Shown here piece by piece: positions 44,165 through 53,155 of a stretch of DNA of 64,000 bases. The stretch's first letter is position 1. Every line of letters starts with the position of its first letter. The DNA is from JAGVIE01 sp964520905 (GTDB taxonomy: Bacteria > Bacteroidota > Ignavibacteria > UBA10030 > SZUA-254), in assembly GCA_964520905.1 (NCBI GenBank), contig CAZFQL010000006.1:1-64000 (forward strand), in the 5' to 3' direction. The notes under the pieces are model-generated. The model ran no database searches. It saw only the letters and a program-made list of their open reading frames with translations, and was not told the DNA's origin. Position numbers and translations under genes: made by a program.

Positions 44165-45439
44165 TCAAGTCAGTTGGATTAGGAAATAATTCCTTCCGCC
44201 TTTTCTCATCACAATAAATTTCCCGTGAAAAGCATCATCGATACCTACTTTCTTCTCGACGTCAGCTATACGGACGTTATTAAGATAAACACCGCCTCCT
44301 TGAATCATGCGCCGCGCTTCACCTTTCGATTTTACTATGCCGGCAGTTACCATCAGGTCGAGTACAGGTAACCCAATACCGCCGAGCTGATCCTTCGGTA
44401 TTTCAGTTGAAGGAACATCGCTGAAAATATCCAATAATTCTTTTTCGTTCACGTCGGTGATCTCGCCGCCGAAGAATATCTTCGTAGCCGTAATTGCCTG
44501 ATTGAGCGCCGCTTCGCCGTGCAGCATTTTAGTCACTTCCTGTGCGAGGGTAATTTGAGCTTCGCGTTTTTCCGGAGATTCTTTCTGCAGCTTATCCAGT
44601 TCATTGATTCTCCCCTCCGGTAGGAGTGTGAAGAATTTTAAATATTTCACAACATCCCTGTCATCGGTGTTAAACCAAAATTGGTAGAATTTATAAGGTG
44701 ACGTTCTCTCAGCATCGAGCCAGATTGTCCCGCCTTCTGTTTTTCCGAACTTAACGCCGGACGAGGTTGTAATCAAAGGAAATACTATCGCATATACTTC
44801 CGCTCCTTCGTGTCTTCTTACCAAGTCGATGCCCGATGTAATATTGCCCCACTGATCGCTCCCGCCCATCTGGATCGTGCAATTGTAGCGGCTGTACAAT
44901 TGAAGATAATCGTACGATTGCAGTAATGAATAACTGAACTCGGTAAACGACATCCCTTGTTCCTGCTCTATCCGTGCACGCACCGATTCTTTTGCAAGCA
45001 TTTCATTTACAGAAAAATATTTACCGACATCACGCAAGAATTCCATCATCGATAGCTTCGTTAACCAATCTGCGTTATTCACAAGTATAGCAGGATTATC
45101 CTTCGATTTAAAATCTAAAAACTGGGATAACTGTTTTTTTATTCCTACAAGATTCGATTCGATGTCTTGGATTGAAAGGAGCTTTCGTTCCTGAGCTTTG
45201 CCGCTCGGATCGCCGACCATTCCGGTTCCACCACCTGCTATCGCGATAGGGATATGCCCGGCACGCTGGAGATGTACAAGTCCCATAATCGGAAGAAGCG
45301 ATCCCACATGCAAACTGTTTGCAGTAGGATCGAAACCGATATAAGCGGTTACCTTATTTTTTGCCAGATGCTCCTGCACACCGGGTGTACATGTATGAAT
45401 AAACCCCCGCCACTCTAATTCCTGAAAAAAATTATGCAT
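44165..45439 (-). CDS. tyrS: Tyrosyl-tRNA synthetase
   Basis: 424 residues, the usual length. Class I signatures are PTANSLHVGS (about 37-46, the HIGH region), the QMGGSDQWGNI tyrosine/tRNA site near 195 and KFGKT (the KMSKS loop, near 232). A C-terminal S4 RNA-binding domain follows (about 355-424, SKGEARRMIQGGGVYLN). The enzyme charges tRNA-Tyr in the cytoplasm. The gene seems to be monocistronic, with a terminator downstream. Confidence 0.95.
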   Translation of the reverse strand: MHNFFQELEWRGFIHTCTPGVQEHLAKNKVTAYIGFDPTANSLHVGSLLPIMGLVHLQRAGHIPIAIAGGGTGMVGDPSGKAQERKLLSIQDIESNLVGIKKQLSQFLDFKSKDNPAILVNNADWLTKLSMMEFLRDVGKYFSVNEMLAKESVRARIEQEQGMSFTEFSYSLLQSYDYLQLYSRYNCTIQMGGSDQWGNITSGIDLVRRHEGAEVYAIVFPLITTSSGVKFGKTEGGTIWLDAERTSPYKFYQFWFNTDDRDVVKYLKFFTLLPEGRINELDKLQKESPEKREAQITLAQEVTKMLHGEAALNQAITATKIFFGGEITDVNEKELLDIFSDVPSTEIPKDQLGGIGLPVLDLMVTAGIVKSKGEARRMIQGGGVYLNNVRIADVEKKVGIDDAFHGKFIVMRKGGRNYFLIQLT

Positions 45440-45645
45440 TCAATTTTCCTATTAATCATCAAAATACCTTCGGAATGATAAATTACTATCTTCTCATGGA
45501 AAAAACAAATAACTCCATATAAATTATAGAAGAATAGAAACATCATCCCTACGACTCAGACTTCATATAACCGCTATTGAAGATATAAAACTACAACCGA
45601 AGATGACATTAATTACGCGATTGACTATATTATTGAAAATAAATC

Positions 45646-45674
45646 TTGAAAATCAGTGAGGAATATTTTATCTT
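45646..45674 (+). promoter_or_regulatory. Possible sigma-70 promoter
   Basis: TTGAAA (45646-45651) and TATCTT (45669-45674) are spaced by 17 bp and point at the membrane-protein gene starting at 45696. The -10 box is imperfect. Confidence 0.4.
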
Positions 45675-45695
45675 ATCCATTCGAAAGAATCTCAT

Positions 45696-46307
45696 ATGCC
45701 TCTAATAGAAGACAAGCCAAAATATTCTGCAAAAACGCTGATCATTATCGGCATACCTGCATTCCTTGCCGCAGTTGTTATTTCTGCCATATCGCACCAA
45801 TATATTCATCACATCGCGGATAATATTTTTATTGGATCGGAAGAATTTGTCGATACGTATAGTCCAGACATTACGCTTCACGGGTTAGCTGTGAGTTCAC
45901 CTGTTGCCGCCGCTGCCGGACCGATCTGGACATTTTTTCTTGCCATCATGTCATTCGGACTTTACCTGCATAACCCGCGTAATCTTTTTCTCGGCTCAAT
46001 GGCGTTCGTAAACGCAAGCTCCAGGATACCCGAAACTATTACATTGTTTCTTCAACTCTTGCTTCATAATAAAACAACATTGCATACCGATGAAAGTTTT
46101 TCCCTCGCGTTGCTTAAGCTCGACGACCCGACAATATCCATTGTTCTATTATGCTTTTTCTCCCTGACAATCTTATTTCTGACAATCACAATAATACATG
46201 ATACAAAAACAGTCCCGCTGAAATGGCTCATCGCTGCTATTTTATTTATTTGTATGATTCCGCTTCAGGATTTTCTGTGGAATAAAATCGCACCACTTCT
46301 CGTTTGA
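45696..46307 (+). CDS. Unknown integral membrane protein (203 aa)
   Basis: Five or so membrane helices are predicted (about 12-32, 70-90, 95-115, 145-165, 175-195). HQYIHH and LHGLAVSSPVAAAAGP recall metal-binding and pore motifs of membrane M50-like proteins, but no HExxH is present. I do not recognise a family. It is convergent with hpnE, with 17 bp between stop codons, and has its own possible promoter. Confidence 0.6.
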   Translation: MPLIEDKPKYSAKTLIIIGIPAFLAAVVISAISHQYIHHIADNIFIGSEEFVDTYSPDITLHGLAVSSPVAAAAGPIWTFFLAIMSFGLYLHNPRNLFLGSMAFVNASSRIPETITLFLQLLLHNKTTLHTDESFSLALLKLDDPTISIVLLCFFSLTILFLTITIIHDTKTVPLKWLIAAILFICMIPLQDFLWNKIAPLLV

Positions 46308-46324
46308 GTAGGGATTTGTTTCAT

Positions 46325-47656
46325 TTATTGAGAGATGAGTTTCGCGGCATGAAATCCGCTAACAACCGCTCCTTCGATCGTTGCCGGTAAACCGGTATCC
46401 GTCCAATCGCCTGCAAGATAAAAATTACTAATCGGTGTTTCTGCTCCGGGCCTATATCGTTCGTAGATATTAGTAGCTGAAAAGGTCGCCCGCTTTTCTT
46501 TTATGATTATGGATGAAGTTAATTTTGCTTTGCGGCTGTTCGGAAATACATCATGGATTTCCGCGATGGCGCAATCGAGCAATTTCTCTTTTGATGTTTC
46601 GATATATTTATGCGCGCCGCTTATTACGGCAGTAATATAACTGCCGGATTTCGATTCATTCATCAGCCGCCGTCGATTGAAAACCCATTGAAGATTCATA
46701 TCAATCAAACCTATATAATCAAAATCCATAAATTCTGAATCGAACCATAGATTGATTGAAATTATCGGAGAAGCTTCATATCTCACCAAATCGCTGAATG
46801 GTTTTTCATTTTTATAAGAGGGCGGAATAATTTTCCTCAGTGCATATGGCGGTACCGTAGAGATAATACTCTTGGCTTTGACTAATTTATGCTCTTTCAA
46901 TCGAATACTGGCAGCTTTCCCGTTCAGCAATTCAATTCCTTCTACCTCAGCGTCGGCAAATATTTTCGCTCCACGTTTCTTCAGCAGATTCACCGCTTCA
47001 TTAACGTAAAGTTCCGATTGTCCTACTGTCGGGATAAGGATAGCCGAATCCGATTTTTGTCCGAGGAATGTTGCCCTTAGCGATCGTGCCAGAAGAAGCG
47101 CCGACGCTTTAGCTGGCGATTCGTTCATGATGGATATTGCAATTGGATGCCAGAGATTCTTTCTCGCTTCTTCAGATTGGTGCATATCCACCAGCCACTC
47201 ATCTACAGTCATGGTTGAAAGTCTTTTCTCCAGTTGGTTATCCCAGCCGCTCAACACAAGCCCGACTTTCAACAATCTTTGACGATCTTGAAAGGAAAGT
47301 AGTTTATATTTCAACATGCCCAAGACAATATGAAACGGTTTAGGCAATGAAGATAATTCAAATTTCGCTCTCCCCTTAAGCGGATGATGGAATAATAAAC
47401 TTAATGAAGGTTCATACCTTAGGAAATGACGCGTGCCGATTGCGTCGAGGTATTTAAGAAGATTGTGGTATGCACCGGCAAGAACATGTTGTCCGTTATC
47501 GACGACATCACCTGTTATTTCATCTATGTAGGAATAGCATCTTCCTCCCAATCGCGGAGATTGTTCAAAGATTGCAACCTTGGCTCCATCTTTTGAAAGC
47601 TGAACTGCCGCGGCAAGACCACTTAATCCTCCACCAATTATTATTACATCGAACAT
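46325..47656 (-). CDS. hpnE: Hydroxysqualene dehydroxylase HpnE
   Basis: 443 residues. The N-terminal FAD-binding motif is IIGGGLSGLAAAVQLSKDG with the RxGGR region SPRLGGRCYSY. The GxGxxG fold and C-terminal YLAGDWTDTGLPATIEGA match the amine-oxidase/HpnE family. It reduces hydroxysqualene to squalene, the last of three steps from farnesyl diphosphate. The order hpnC-hpnD-hpnE on one strand makes the assignment firm. There is a 59-bp gap after hpnD. A carotene-desaturase role is the main alternative for the family. Confidence 0.9.
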   Translation of the reverse strand: MFDVIIIGGGLSGLAAAVQLSKDGAKVAIFEQSPRLGGRCYSYIDEITGDVVDNGQHVLAGAYHNLLKYLDAIGTRHFLRYEPSLSLLFHHPLKGRAKFELSSLPKPFHIVLGMLKYKLLSFQDRQRLLKVGLVLSGWDNQLEKRLSTMTVDEWLVDMHQSEEARKNLWHPIAISIMNESPAKASALLLARSLRATFLGQKSDSAILIPTVGQSELYVNEAVNLLKKRGAKIFADAEVEGIELLNGKAASIRLKEHKLVKAKSIISTVPPYALRKIIPPSYKNEKPFSDLVRYEASPIISINLWFDSEFMDFDYIGLIDMNLQWVFNRRRLMNESKSGSYITAVISGAHKYIETSKEKLLDCAIAEIHDVFPNSRKAKLTSSIIIKEKRATFSATNIYERYRPGAETPISNFYLAGDWTDTGLPATIEGAVVSGFHAAKLISQ

Positions 47657-47715
47657 TTTAGATTTGATATTGAAGATGAGGAATTTAGACGAAACAAATC
47701 AACGGTTCACCTGAT

Positions 47716-48570
47716 TCATCTTCCGAGCATTCTCTGCTTGACCCAGTATTTCACGGCGATTGCTAATTGCAGGAATCGGGGCAACATGACTTTTCTGTCG
47801 AACACGTTATAATTCACTTCCTTGATTCGGAGAAGAGTGTGGTAATAAATCCTCTCCATAATCTTTGCGGCAAACATCGCACGTTTATCTTCTTCAGGTA
47901 ATAATTCTTTCGCTTTTTGGAAATATTCTTCGGCTCGCTGTGTTTCGAATTCCATCAACTTCTTGAATTGAGAGTTGTTACGCGACGAAAATAGTTCGGC
48001 TTCAGTGTAACCAAACCTGCGCAAATCTTCTTGTGGGAGATATACCCTTCCATATTTTGCATCGATACCGACATCGCGGATTATATTGGTCAACTGAAGT
48101 GCGATGCCTAAATTCACGGCATATTCTTTTGTGCGCTCGTTCCTCGGTCCGAATATTCCAAGACTCATAAGTCCGACTGTTGAAGCTACAAGATAGCAGT
48201 ACTCTTTCAGTTCATCGAATGTCTCATAGCGGTTCTTCACCAGGTCCATCTCTACTCCCCTGAGCAGCTCATAAAAATAGACTACGGGTATTTTAAATAT
48301 TTTCGTGATTTCACTGAGCTGATTCAGTATTTGATAGCTGGATTTTCCATCGAGACCGAGTTCAAGTTCGCTTCGCCATTTTCTTAATACTTCAATTTTG
48401 CTGCTAACGTCATGAACATTATCGACAATATCATCGGTAGTGCGGCAGAAAGCATAAACGGTCTTCAACGCATCGCGTTTCCTTTTCGGAAGGAATGAGA
48501 ACGAGTAATAAAAACTCGATTTACTCTCCTTCAAACCAGAAGCGATCGGCATGGCTAAGTCAGATCCCAT
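47716..48570 (-). CDS. hpnD: Presqualene diphosphate synthase HpnD
   Basis: 284 residues of the trans-isoprenyl diphosphate synthase, head-to-head class. The two aspartate-rich motifs are visible: AFCRTTDDIVDN (first) and NIIRDVGIDAKYGRVYLP (second). YSFSFLPKRKRDA near the N-terminus is typical of HpnD. It joins two farnesyl diphosphates to presqualene diphosphate. It overlaps the end of hpnC by 16 bp, so the two are translationally coupled. Confidence 0.9.
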   Translation of the reverse strand: MGSDLAMPIASGLKESKSSFYYSFSFLPKRKRDALKTVYAFCRTTDDIVDNVHDVSSKIEVLRKWRSELELGLDGKSSYQILNQLSEITKIFKIPVVYFYELLRGVEMDLVKNRYETFDELKEYCYLVASTVGLMSLGIFGPRNERTKEYAVNLGIALQLTNIIRDVGIDAKYGRVYLPQEDLRRFGYTEAELFSSRNNSQFKKLMEFETQRAEEYFQKAKELLPEEDKRAMFAAKIMERIYYHTLLRIKEVNYNVFDRKVMLPRFLQLAIAVKYWVKQRMLGR

Positions 48571-49475
48571 ACTTCTTTCCTCGGACGTTTCTTTTTATAA
48601 TTCGGTAAATCGTTGAATAACAAGCCGCGTAAAAATATCATCATTTTATCCGATGTTCTTAATCTCGGTCTCTTTTGCAGTACATCATATTTATTTTTCT
48701 CGATCATCTTCAAAATTCCCATACCGCCAAACCAGATGAGTTTCAACTCAAGTTGTAAATCTTTCGAGACGAGAGCCGGAAGTTCGGCTCCTTTATAAAA
48801 CATCTCTCTCGTGCGCTCAACCTGATATTTCATCAATTTCCTGAATCCGCTATCCATAACTCCATTATTCCATTTATCCAAACCGTAGCCAAACTTTATC
48901 ATATCCTCAATTGGAATATACAACCTATCTTTTTCCTTATCAACTTTTATATCCTGCCAGAAATTTGTTAACTGGAGCGCACTGCAAATATAATCGGAGA
49001 GTTCAAACAACTTTTCATCCCGGTAGTTGAAAATCATCAATACAAGTCTGCCCACAGGATTTGCAGAATATTTACAATAATCCATAAGTTCATCGAACGT
49101 CTCGTAACGGTTTTTCGAGACATCACGTTTGAAAGCAGTTATCAGGTCGCTCAGCGGTTCGATCGGAATATCCAATCGTTTCACCGTTTCCCGCAGTGCA
49201 ATAAAGACCGGATGGTCTGCATAACCCTCGTAACATTGCTTGAGTTTATTTTCCCAATCATCCAACTTAGCAAGTCTATCCTCTTTAGCAAGCTGAAACT
49301 CATCGGCAAAATCATCGGCTATGCGGCTGAAAGCATAGATCGCCTGCACATAAGGACGTTTTTCCTGCGGCAGGAAAATTGAGGCAACGGGAAAATTTTC
49401 GTAATGCGCTTCTGTAATTTCCGCACAGTATGCAAATGCCTCATCGGGCGAATATTTATGGCTCTCACTCAGCAA
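48555..49475 (-). CDS. hpnC: Hydroxysqualene synthase HpnC
   Basis: 306 residues. Aspartate-rich motifs AFSRIADDFADE and LTNFWQDIKVDKEKDRLYIP are present, with ENFPVASIFLPQEKRP at the N-terminus as in HpnC. It converts presqualene diphosphate to hydroxysqualene. This is the first gene of the hpnCDE operon, preceded by a promoter at 49511-49538. A squalene-hopene cyclase is not in the window, so whether the squalene feeds hopanoids or other lipids is open. Confidence 0.9.
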   Translation of the reverse strand: MLSESHKYSPDEAFAYCAEITEAHYENFPVASIFLPQEKRPYVQAIYAFSRIADDFADEFQLAKEDRLAKLDDWENKLKQCYEGYADHPVFIALRETVKRLDIPIEPLSDLITAFKRDVSKNRYETFDELMDYCKYSANPVGRLVLMIFNYRDEKLFELSDYICSALQLTNFWQDIKVDKEKDRLYIPIEDMIKFGYGLDKWNNGVMDSGFRKLMKYQVERTREMFYKGAELPALVSKDLQLELKLIWFGGMGILKMIEKNKYDVLQKRPRLRTSDKMMIFLRGLLFNDLPNYKKKRPRKEVWDLT

Positions 49476-49510
49476 TATCTTATCTCGGCTTTGATTAGAA
49501 TCAGGGTTTA

Positions 49511-49538
49511 ATATTAATAAAATTTAAAGGAAAGTCAA
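49511..49538 (-). promoter_or_regulatory. Sigma-70 promoter of hpnCDE
   Basis: On the minus strand TTGACT (49533-49538) and TAATAT (49511-49516) are spaced by 16 bp, upstream of hpnC. Confidence 0.5.
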
Positions 49539-49668
49539 AGAAGGAATTGATCCTCCGACTTGTATATGGTCCATCGGCTGATGAACCGTGGATGTGAAAT
49601 AGATATTTACACTTGTACTTGAAGAGATTAATGGGCTGTCCAGAAAGCTACTATCCACTGTCATATTA

Positions 49669-49712
49669 AGTCCCGCCGTCATGGTGAGCGAAGTCGAACC
49701 ATAGGCGGGACT
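49669..49712. repeat. Nested hairpin with conserved GAGCGAAGTCGA loop
   Basis: The outer stem AGTCCCGCC/GGCGGGACT (49669-49677 with 49704-49712) encloses the inner stem ATGGT/ACCAT (49681-49685 with 49698-49702) around the loop GAGCGAAGTCGA. It follows the sulfurtransferase gene and may end its transcript. The loop recurs at 53204-53215. Confidence 0.7.
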
Positions 49713-49737
49713 TTTTATTTCACCAGGAATTACAAAC

Positions 49738-50646
49738 CTATTTCTTAATTGAATCCGGTTTCTGAGGAAGCGCCATAGGTAAATCCTCTCTGCCGCTCCA
49801 ATCTTCGAACGAGCCGTCGTAAAGATGAGGTGTATATCCAAGCGAACGCGCGGCTGTATAGACCACACATGCCGAAACTCCGCTATGACAATATACAATT
49901 ACATCATTTCCTTTCTTCACTCCCGCAGAATCGAACTTCTCTACCATTCTCGGCATCGGAATCATTTTGTTTGTGCTGTCGACAAGACTTCCGGCGAAAA
50001 TATTCTTCGCCTTAGGGATAGCTCCGGCACGAGGATAACCACCGCTGTTTGCACCGTTATAAAACTGCGGTGCGCGCGCATCGATGATGGAAACATCCGG
50101 TTTATGAAGCCCCGATTTCACAAACTCTGCATCAACTATAGCAAGTGGATTAAATTTAGGCGTGAACGATCCTCTTTGATAGACCGGCAGTTCTTTTGTT
50201 ACCGGTTTGCCTTCAGCTTTCCAGGCATCGAAGCCGCCATCGAGGATGGTCGTCCTATCGCCCATACCGAGATAATCGAGAGTAACGAAGATGCGTGCAA
50301 CCTGATTTACATTTCCGCCGATGCCGCAAAGAATTATTCGTGAATCACTCGAAACACCAAGCGCTTCAAGCGTTGTATCAAGTTGCTCCATCGGTAATAA
50401 CTCGTAGCTGAGTTCGGGGTTCGACATGTACATCCAACCGCTCCAAAGAAACCGTGCACCGGGGATATGCCCTCTCTCGTAATCGCGGCGGATCGGCGCA
50501 ACCTGTAGTATTACCAACGATGGATCATTTATATGTTCTGCCAACCACGATGTTGTGACAAAGACGGTGGGATTATTGGATTGTGCGTTGCTCTGTTGTG
50601 AGAGGAAAGCGATACACAGAAGGAAAATGAAAAGTGTTTTGTTCAT
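49738..50646 (-). CDS. Exported thiosulfate sulfurtransferase (tandem rhodanese)
   Basis: 302 residues with a signal peptide (ending SNAQ). The first rhodanese domain has RDYERGHIPGARFLW. At its active-site position is CGIGGNVNQVAR. The second domain has IIDARAPQFYNG and the active-site loop CHSGVSACV (near residue 250). The two-domain layout is that of thiosulfate or 3-mercaptopyruvate sulfurtransferases. The signal peptide places it in the periplasm, where it may handle sulfane sulfur or cyanide. It appears monocistronic. Confidence 0.9.
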   Translation of the reverse strand: MNKTLFIFLLCIAFLSQQSNAQSNNPTVFVTTSWLAEHINDPSLVILQVAPIRRDYERGHIPGARFLWSGWMYMSNPELSYELLPMEQLDTTLEALGVSSDSRIILCGIGGNVNQVARIFVTLDYLGMGDRTTILDGGFDAWKAEGKPVTKELPVYQRGSFTPKFNPLAIVDAEFVKSGLHKPDVSIIDARAPQFYNGANSGGYPRAGAIPKAKNIFAGSLVDSTNKMIPMPRMVEKFDSAGVKKGNDVIVYCHSGVSACVVYTAARSLGYTPHLYDGSFEDWSGREDLPMALPQKPDSIKK

Positions 50647-50807
50647 AGGAATTTAGTTGATGTTTTGGAGATACCGGTATTTTGATTCCTCAGATAAGAC
50701 AGATACAAGTTGTGCGGCGGTCATTAGATATATGAGAATAATTATTAACGCCTTACACTTTACTAGGAATTGGGACATTGAATAATAAAGCCTATTTTAA
50801 AATAATA

Positions 50808-51638
50808 TTAATTTACTATAGGTTCAGCTACGAAATCAGGTGGATTAGATTCTAATGAATACTTTATAGTAGAAGATGCGGAAGGTAACAATTCGCAGGG
50901 CTTGTTAAATATTTTACAACAAACACAAACCGCTTTATCAAACGAAAGAATGGTGTATATATTAGGAACTTCAAGCACAATAATTGAATCACCGATAACC
51001 ATACATCTATAACATGAATTAGAAGTAGGTGAATCAATAATTTTCTGAAGATCTTCAGTTTTTATGGTCTTATCTCCGCAAGAAACAATTTGTTTAATAT
51101 TTTTTCTATTCTTTCTTGTGAAATCATTAATATTACAGTGGTCACTTTTATCATCTTGAAAATATTCTAAAAATTCTTTAAAATTCTGGTCACTAGGAAT
51201 CTCAGATCTATAAAGTTCTTTTTTCCCAAGCAGACACTTTGTTTGATTGGGGATATATTTATTTCTTGTTAGGATCTGAAATTCAATATAAGCTCGAATA
51301 ATTGTTGCTTTAAAATTCATCAGGGCAACACTTATATTTTGATTTCTCCCTTCCATAGTGAGCAATTCAGCAATCGCAAAATTAACATCCTTTAACTTCC
51401 GTGGTTTAAATTGTTCATTCCAAACAAGGATAGCTTCAGATATTGATTCTGAGGATTTTAGAACGAAATAAAACTCGATTAGATTACATATAAACCGTTT
51501 ATATTCCATGAAAACAAAAAAGGAACTAAACCGAGAACTTTGTGATATTTTCTTTGTAATTTTTTCTTTAACTACCGAATGACCAAAAATCGCATGTCGG
51601 TAAATTGATGTCTCAAGAAAATATCCTCTTGTTTTCAT
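50808..51638 (-). CDS. PIN-like putative nuclease, last gene of three-gene cassette
   Basis: 276 residues from the ATG at 51638, eight bases after the preceding stop codon. The N-terminus YFLETSIYRHA places E9 where PIN domains have their first Asp. FVFMEYKR gives E45 as a second acid. IGDSIIVLEVP with D217 and LSFDKAV with D234 fit the C-terminal acids. Together they suggest a PIN-type metal-dependent RNase, though the leading Glu is unusual and the ~170-residue insert is long. It is low in GC. Cysteines (about 187, 209, 212, 238-241) may bind metal. It could be the toxin or effector of the cassette; this is inference. Confidence 0.5.
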   Translation of the reverse strand: MKTRGYFLETSIYRHAIFGHSVVKEKITKKISQSSRFSSFFVFMEYKRFICNLIEFYFVLKSSESISEAILVWNEQFKPRKLKDVNFAIAELLTMEGRNQNISVALMNFKATIIRAYIEFQILTRNKYIPNQTKCLLGKKELYRSEIPSDQNFKEFLEYFQDDKSDHCNINDFTRKNRKNIKQIVSCGDKTIKTEDLQKIIDSPTSNSCYRCMVIGDSIIVLEVPNIYTILSFDKAVCVCCKIFNKPCELLPSASSTIKYSLESNPPDFVAEPIVN

Positions 51639-51645
51639 GTTAATT

Positions 51646-52227
51646 TTATTCAGTATCAGTAGGTAATGTATCCACCCCAATTCGATGTATTTCAGATTGT
51701 GCTGCTTCGATATCCTTTATTGTAATCTCACTATTCTTTTTACAAATAATCAATAGATTTTCGATTGCTTTAATTTGTTCATCTGAATATTTTCGCCATT
51801 TATTTTTAATAAATGCAGATTGGAGCAAGCTAACTATATGTAAAAATCCCTCTTCCGATTTATTGTCAATAAACTTCTTAAAAATTTCATTTATTATATC
51901 TTTAATTTCAGAATAATAAACAGCAGCACTGACATCTCCTTCTTTGCTAATTAACTTATTAAACTTAGACAAGATTTTGTCAATATATGACTTTCGCAGT
52001 AAATTAATGTACTCCTGAGAATATACTTTTCGTTCCTCTTCTGACTGACCCTTAAATAACCCGATGTTTTCTGAAACCTTTTCTTCTTTTTTATCTCCCG
52101 TTGTCCAATGTTTCGTTTTGTGACTAATAAGTCTCCCCTCAAAACCTGTGGGAGAAAATTTGTCACTGTAAGAATCGATGACAACTTCTGGGTTCTCATC
52201 AAGAATTGTATTAGTCTGTGGAGTCAT
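51646..52227 (-). CDS. Unknown helical protein, middle gene of three-gene cassette
   Basis: 193 residues, charged and mostly helical, with no recognised domain, signal peptide or membrane helix. It starts two bases after the stop of the upstream gene and ends eight bases before the PIN-like gene, so it is tightly co-transcribed. In a toxin-antitoxin-like cassette it could be a neutralising or adaptor partner, but the sequence does not show this. Confidence 0.55.
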   Translation of the reverse strand: MTPQTNTILDENPEVVIDSYSDKFSPTGFEGRLISHKTKHWTTGDKKEEKVSENIGLFKGQSEEERKVYSQEYINLLRKSYIDKILSKFNKLISKEGDVSAAVYYSEIKDIINEIFKKFIDNKSEEGFLHIVSLLQSAFIKNKWRKYSDEQIKAIENLLIICKKNSEITIKDIEAAQSEIHRIGVDTLPTDTE

Positions 52228-52229
52228 AA

Positions 52230-52943
52230 CTAGTCTAATAAATATTTTAACATTTCATTTAATATTTGGTTGGATTTTATAAAAGCTTCTTCAACATAAT
52301 TTTTGAAATAGGTACTTTTTATATCAAGTTTATAACAATCCAAATCTATGAATATATTTGCTTCTGAAATTGTGCTTTGCATATCTTTCCTATCATCAGC
52401 GGAGAATATGCTTGGATTAAACGGTATTCGTTTATAAGATTCTTCTTTTTTAGTTGTCCCGATGGCCATATTGAAGGAGAATCCATCTCTTTCAAAGTCA
52501 ATCGCAACAGCATATTCTTTAATTTTAGATGAATAAATGTCTCGAAATTTATCGGATTGTGAAAGCATCTTGGTATCAAAGATTTTATTTAATTCCTCAT
52601 AGCTCATCGTGGTTGGATGTACAAGGAACATCCTTAATCCTAATCGTTCGAATAATTCAATACTTAGTGTGTCGTTAATTTTCTTACTTATTTTTATGAT
52701 CTGATCTTTAGCATCTCTAAAAAGCCCATTTCTGTCAAAATCAAATCCTATACGTTTGCTATCCATCATTAGATGATAATGCTCTTTTTTATTGAACATT
52801 CGAGTTGTGACTGCATCATAGAGCCAATCCGGAAATTCTTTAGAAAATGATTGAGCAAGTTTATTTCTTACATCAAAGAATCCAATATTGGCTTTGAATC
52901 TTGCTTCAAAAATTATCTTTCTTACTAATTCTTCAGATTCCAT
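52230..52943 (-). CDS. Unknown protein, first gene of three-gene cassette
   Basis: 237 residues. No domain is recognised with confidence. It has an alternating helix/strand look (SKRIGFDFDRNGLF, EYAVAIDFERDGFSFNMAIG), somewhat like TIGR04255-type proteins, but the fit is poor. GAGAAA precedes the ATG. A promoter overlapped by a direct repeat lies upstream. AT-rich composition sets it and its partners apart from the flanking hpn and S9 peptidase genes. Confidence 0.55.
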   Translation of the reverse strand: MESEELVRKIIFEARFKANIGFFDVRNKLAQSFSKEFPDWLYDAVTTRMFNKKEHYHLMMDSKRIGFDFDRNGLFRDAKDQIIKISKKINDTLSIELFERLGLRMFLVHPTTMSYEELNKIFDTKMLSQSDKFRDIYSSKIKEYAVAIDFERDGFSFNMAIGTTKKEESYKRIPFNPSIFSADDRKDMQSTISEANIFIDLDCYKLDIKSTYFKNYVEEAFIKSNQILNEMLKYLLD

Positions 52944-52979
52944 ATTTTTTTCTCATTTTTGTTAAATATTAGCCCTTTG

Positions 52980-53018
52980 AATATACAAAATGATAAGAAG
53001 CAATTCAATATACAAAAT
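52980..53018 (-). promoter_or_regulatory. Promoter overlapped by a direct repeat (putative operator)
   Basis: On the minus strand TTGAAT (53003-53008) and TATATT (52980-52985) are spaced by 17 bp. The 12-bp sequence ATTTTGTATATT occurs twice (minus strand; 52980-52991 and 53007-53018), one copy covering the -10 box and one touching the -35 box. A repressor binding both copies would shut the promoter. Confidence 0.55.
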
Positions 53019-53155
53019 CGCACTTAAATATTCCCATCCTAAACATAAAAAATATATCCAGTTTATGGGCACTCATTATCCAGCGAGCCGACCCCTATTG
53101 CTCCATATCTGTAGATTTTTACTGCGTCTACTTCGTATTCATTATCTCAGTGAGA

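Noticed and set aside
49524..49898. 124-aa open frame overlapping the sulfurtransferase 3' end
   Set aside because: Runs through the hairpin repeat and the out-of-frame end of a well supported gene; no recognisable domain.
49825..50343. 172-aa open frame antisense to the sulfurtransferase
   Set aside because: Lies entirely antisense to two clear rhodanese domains and shows no protein-like features.
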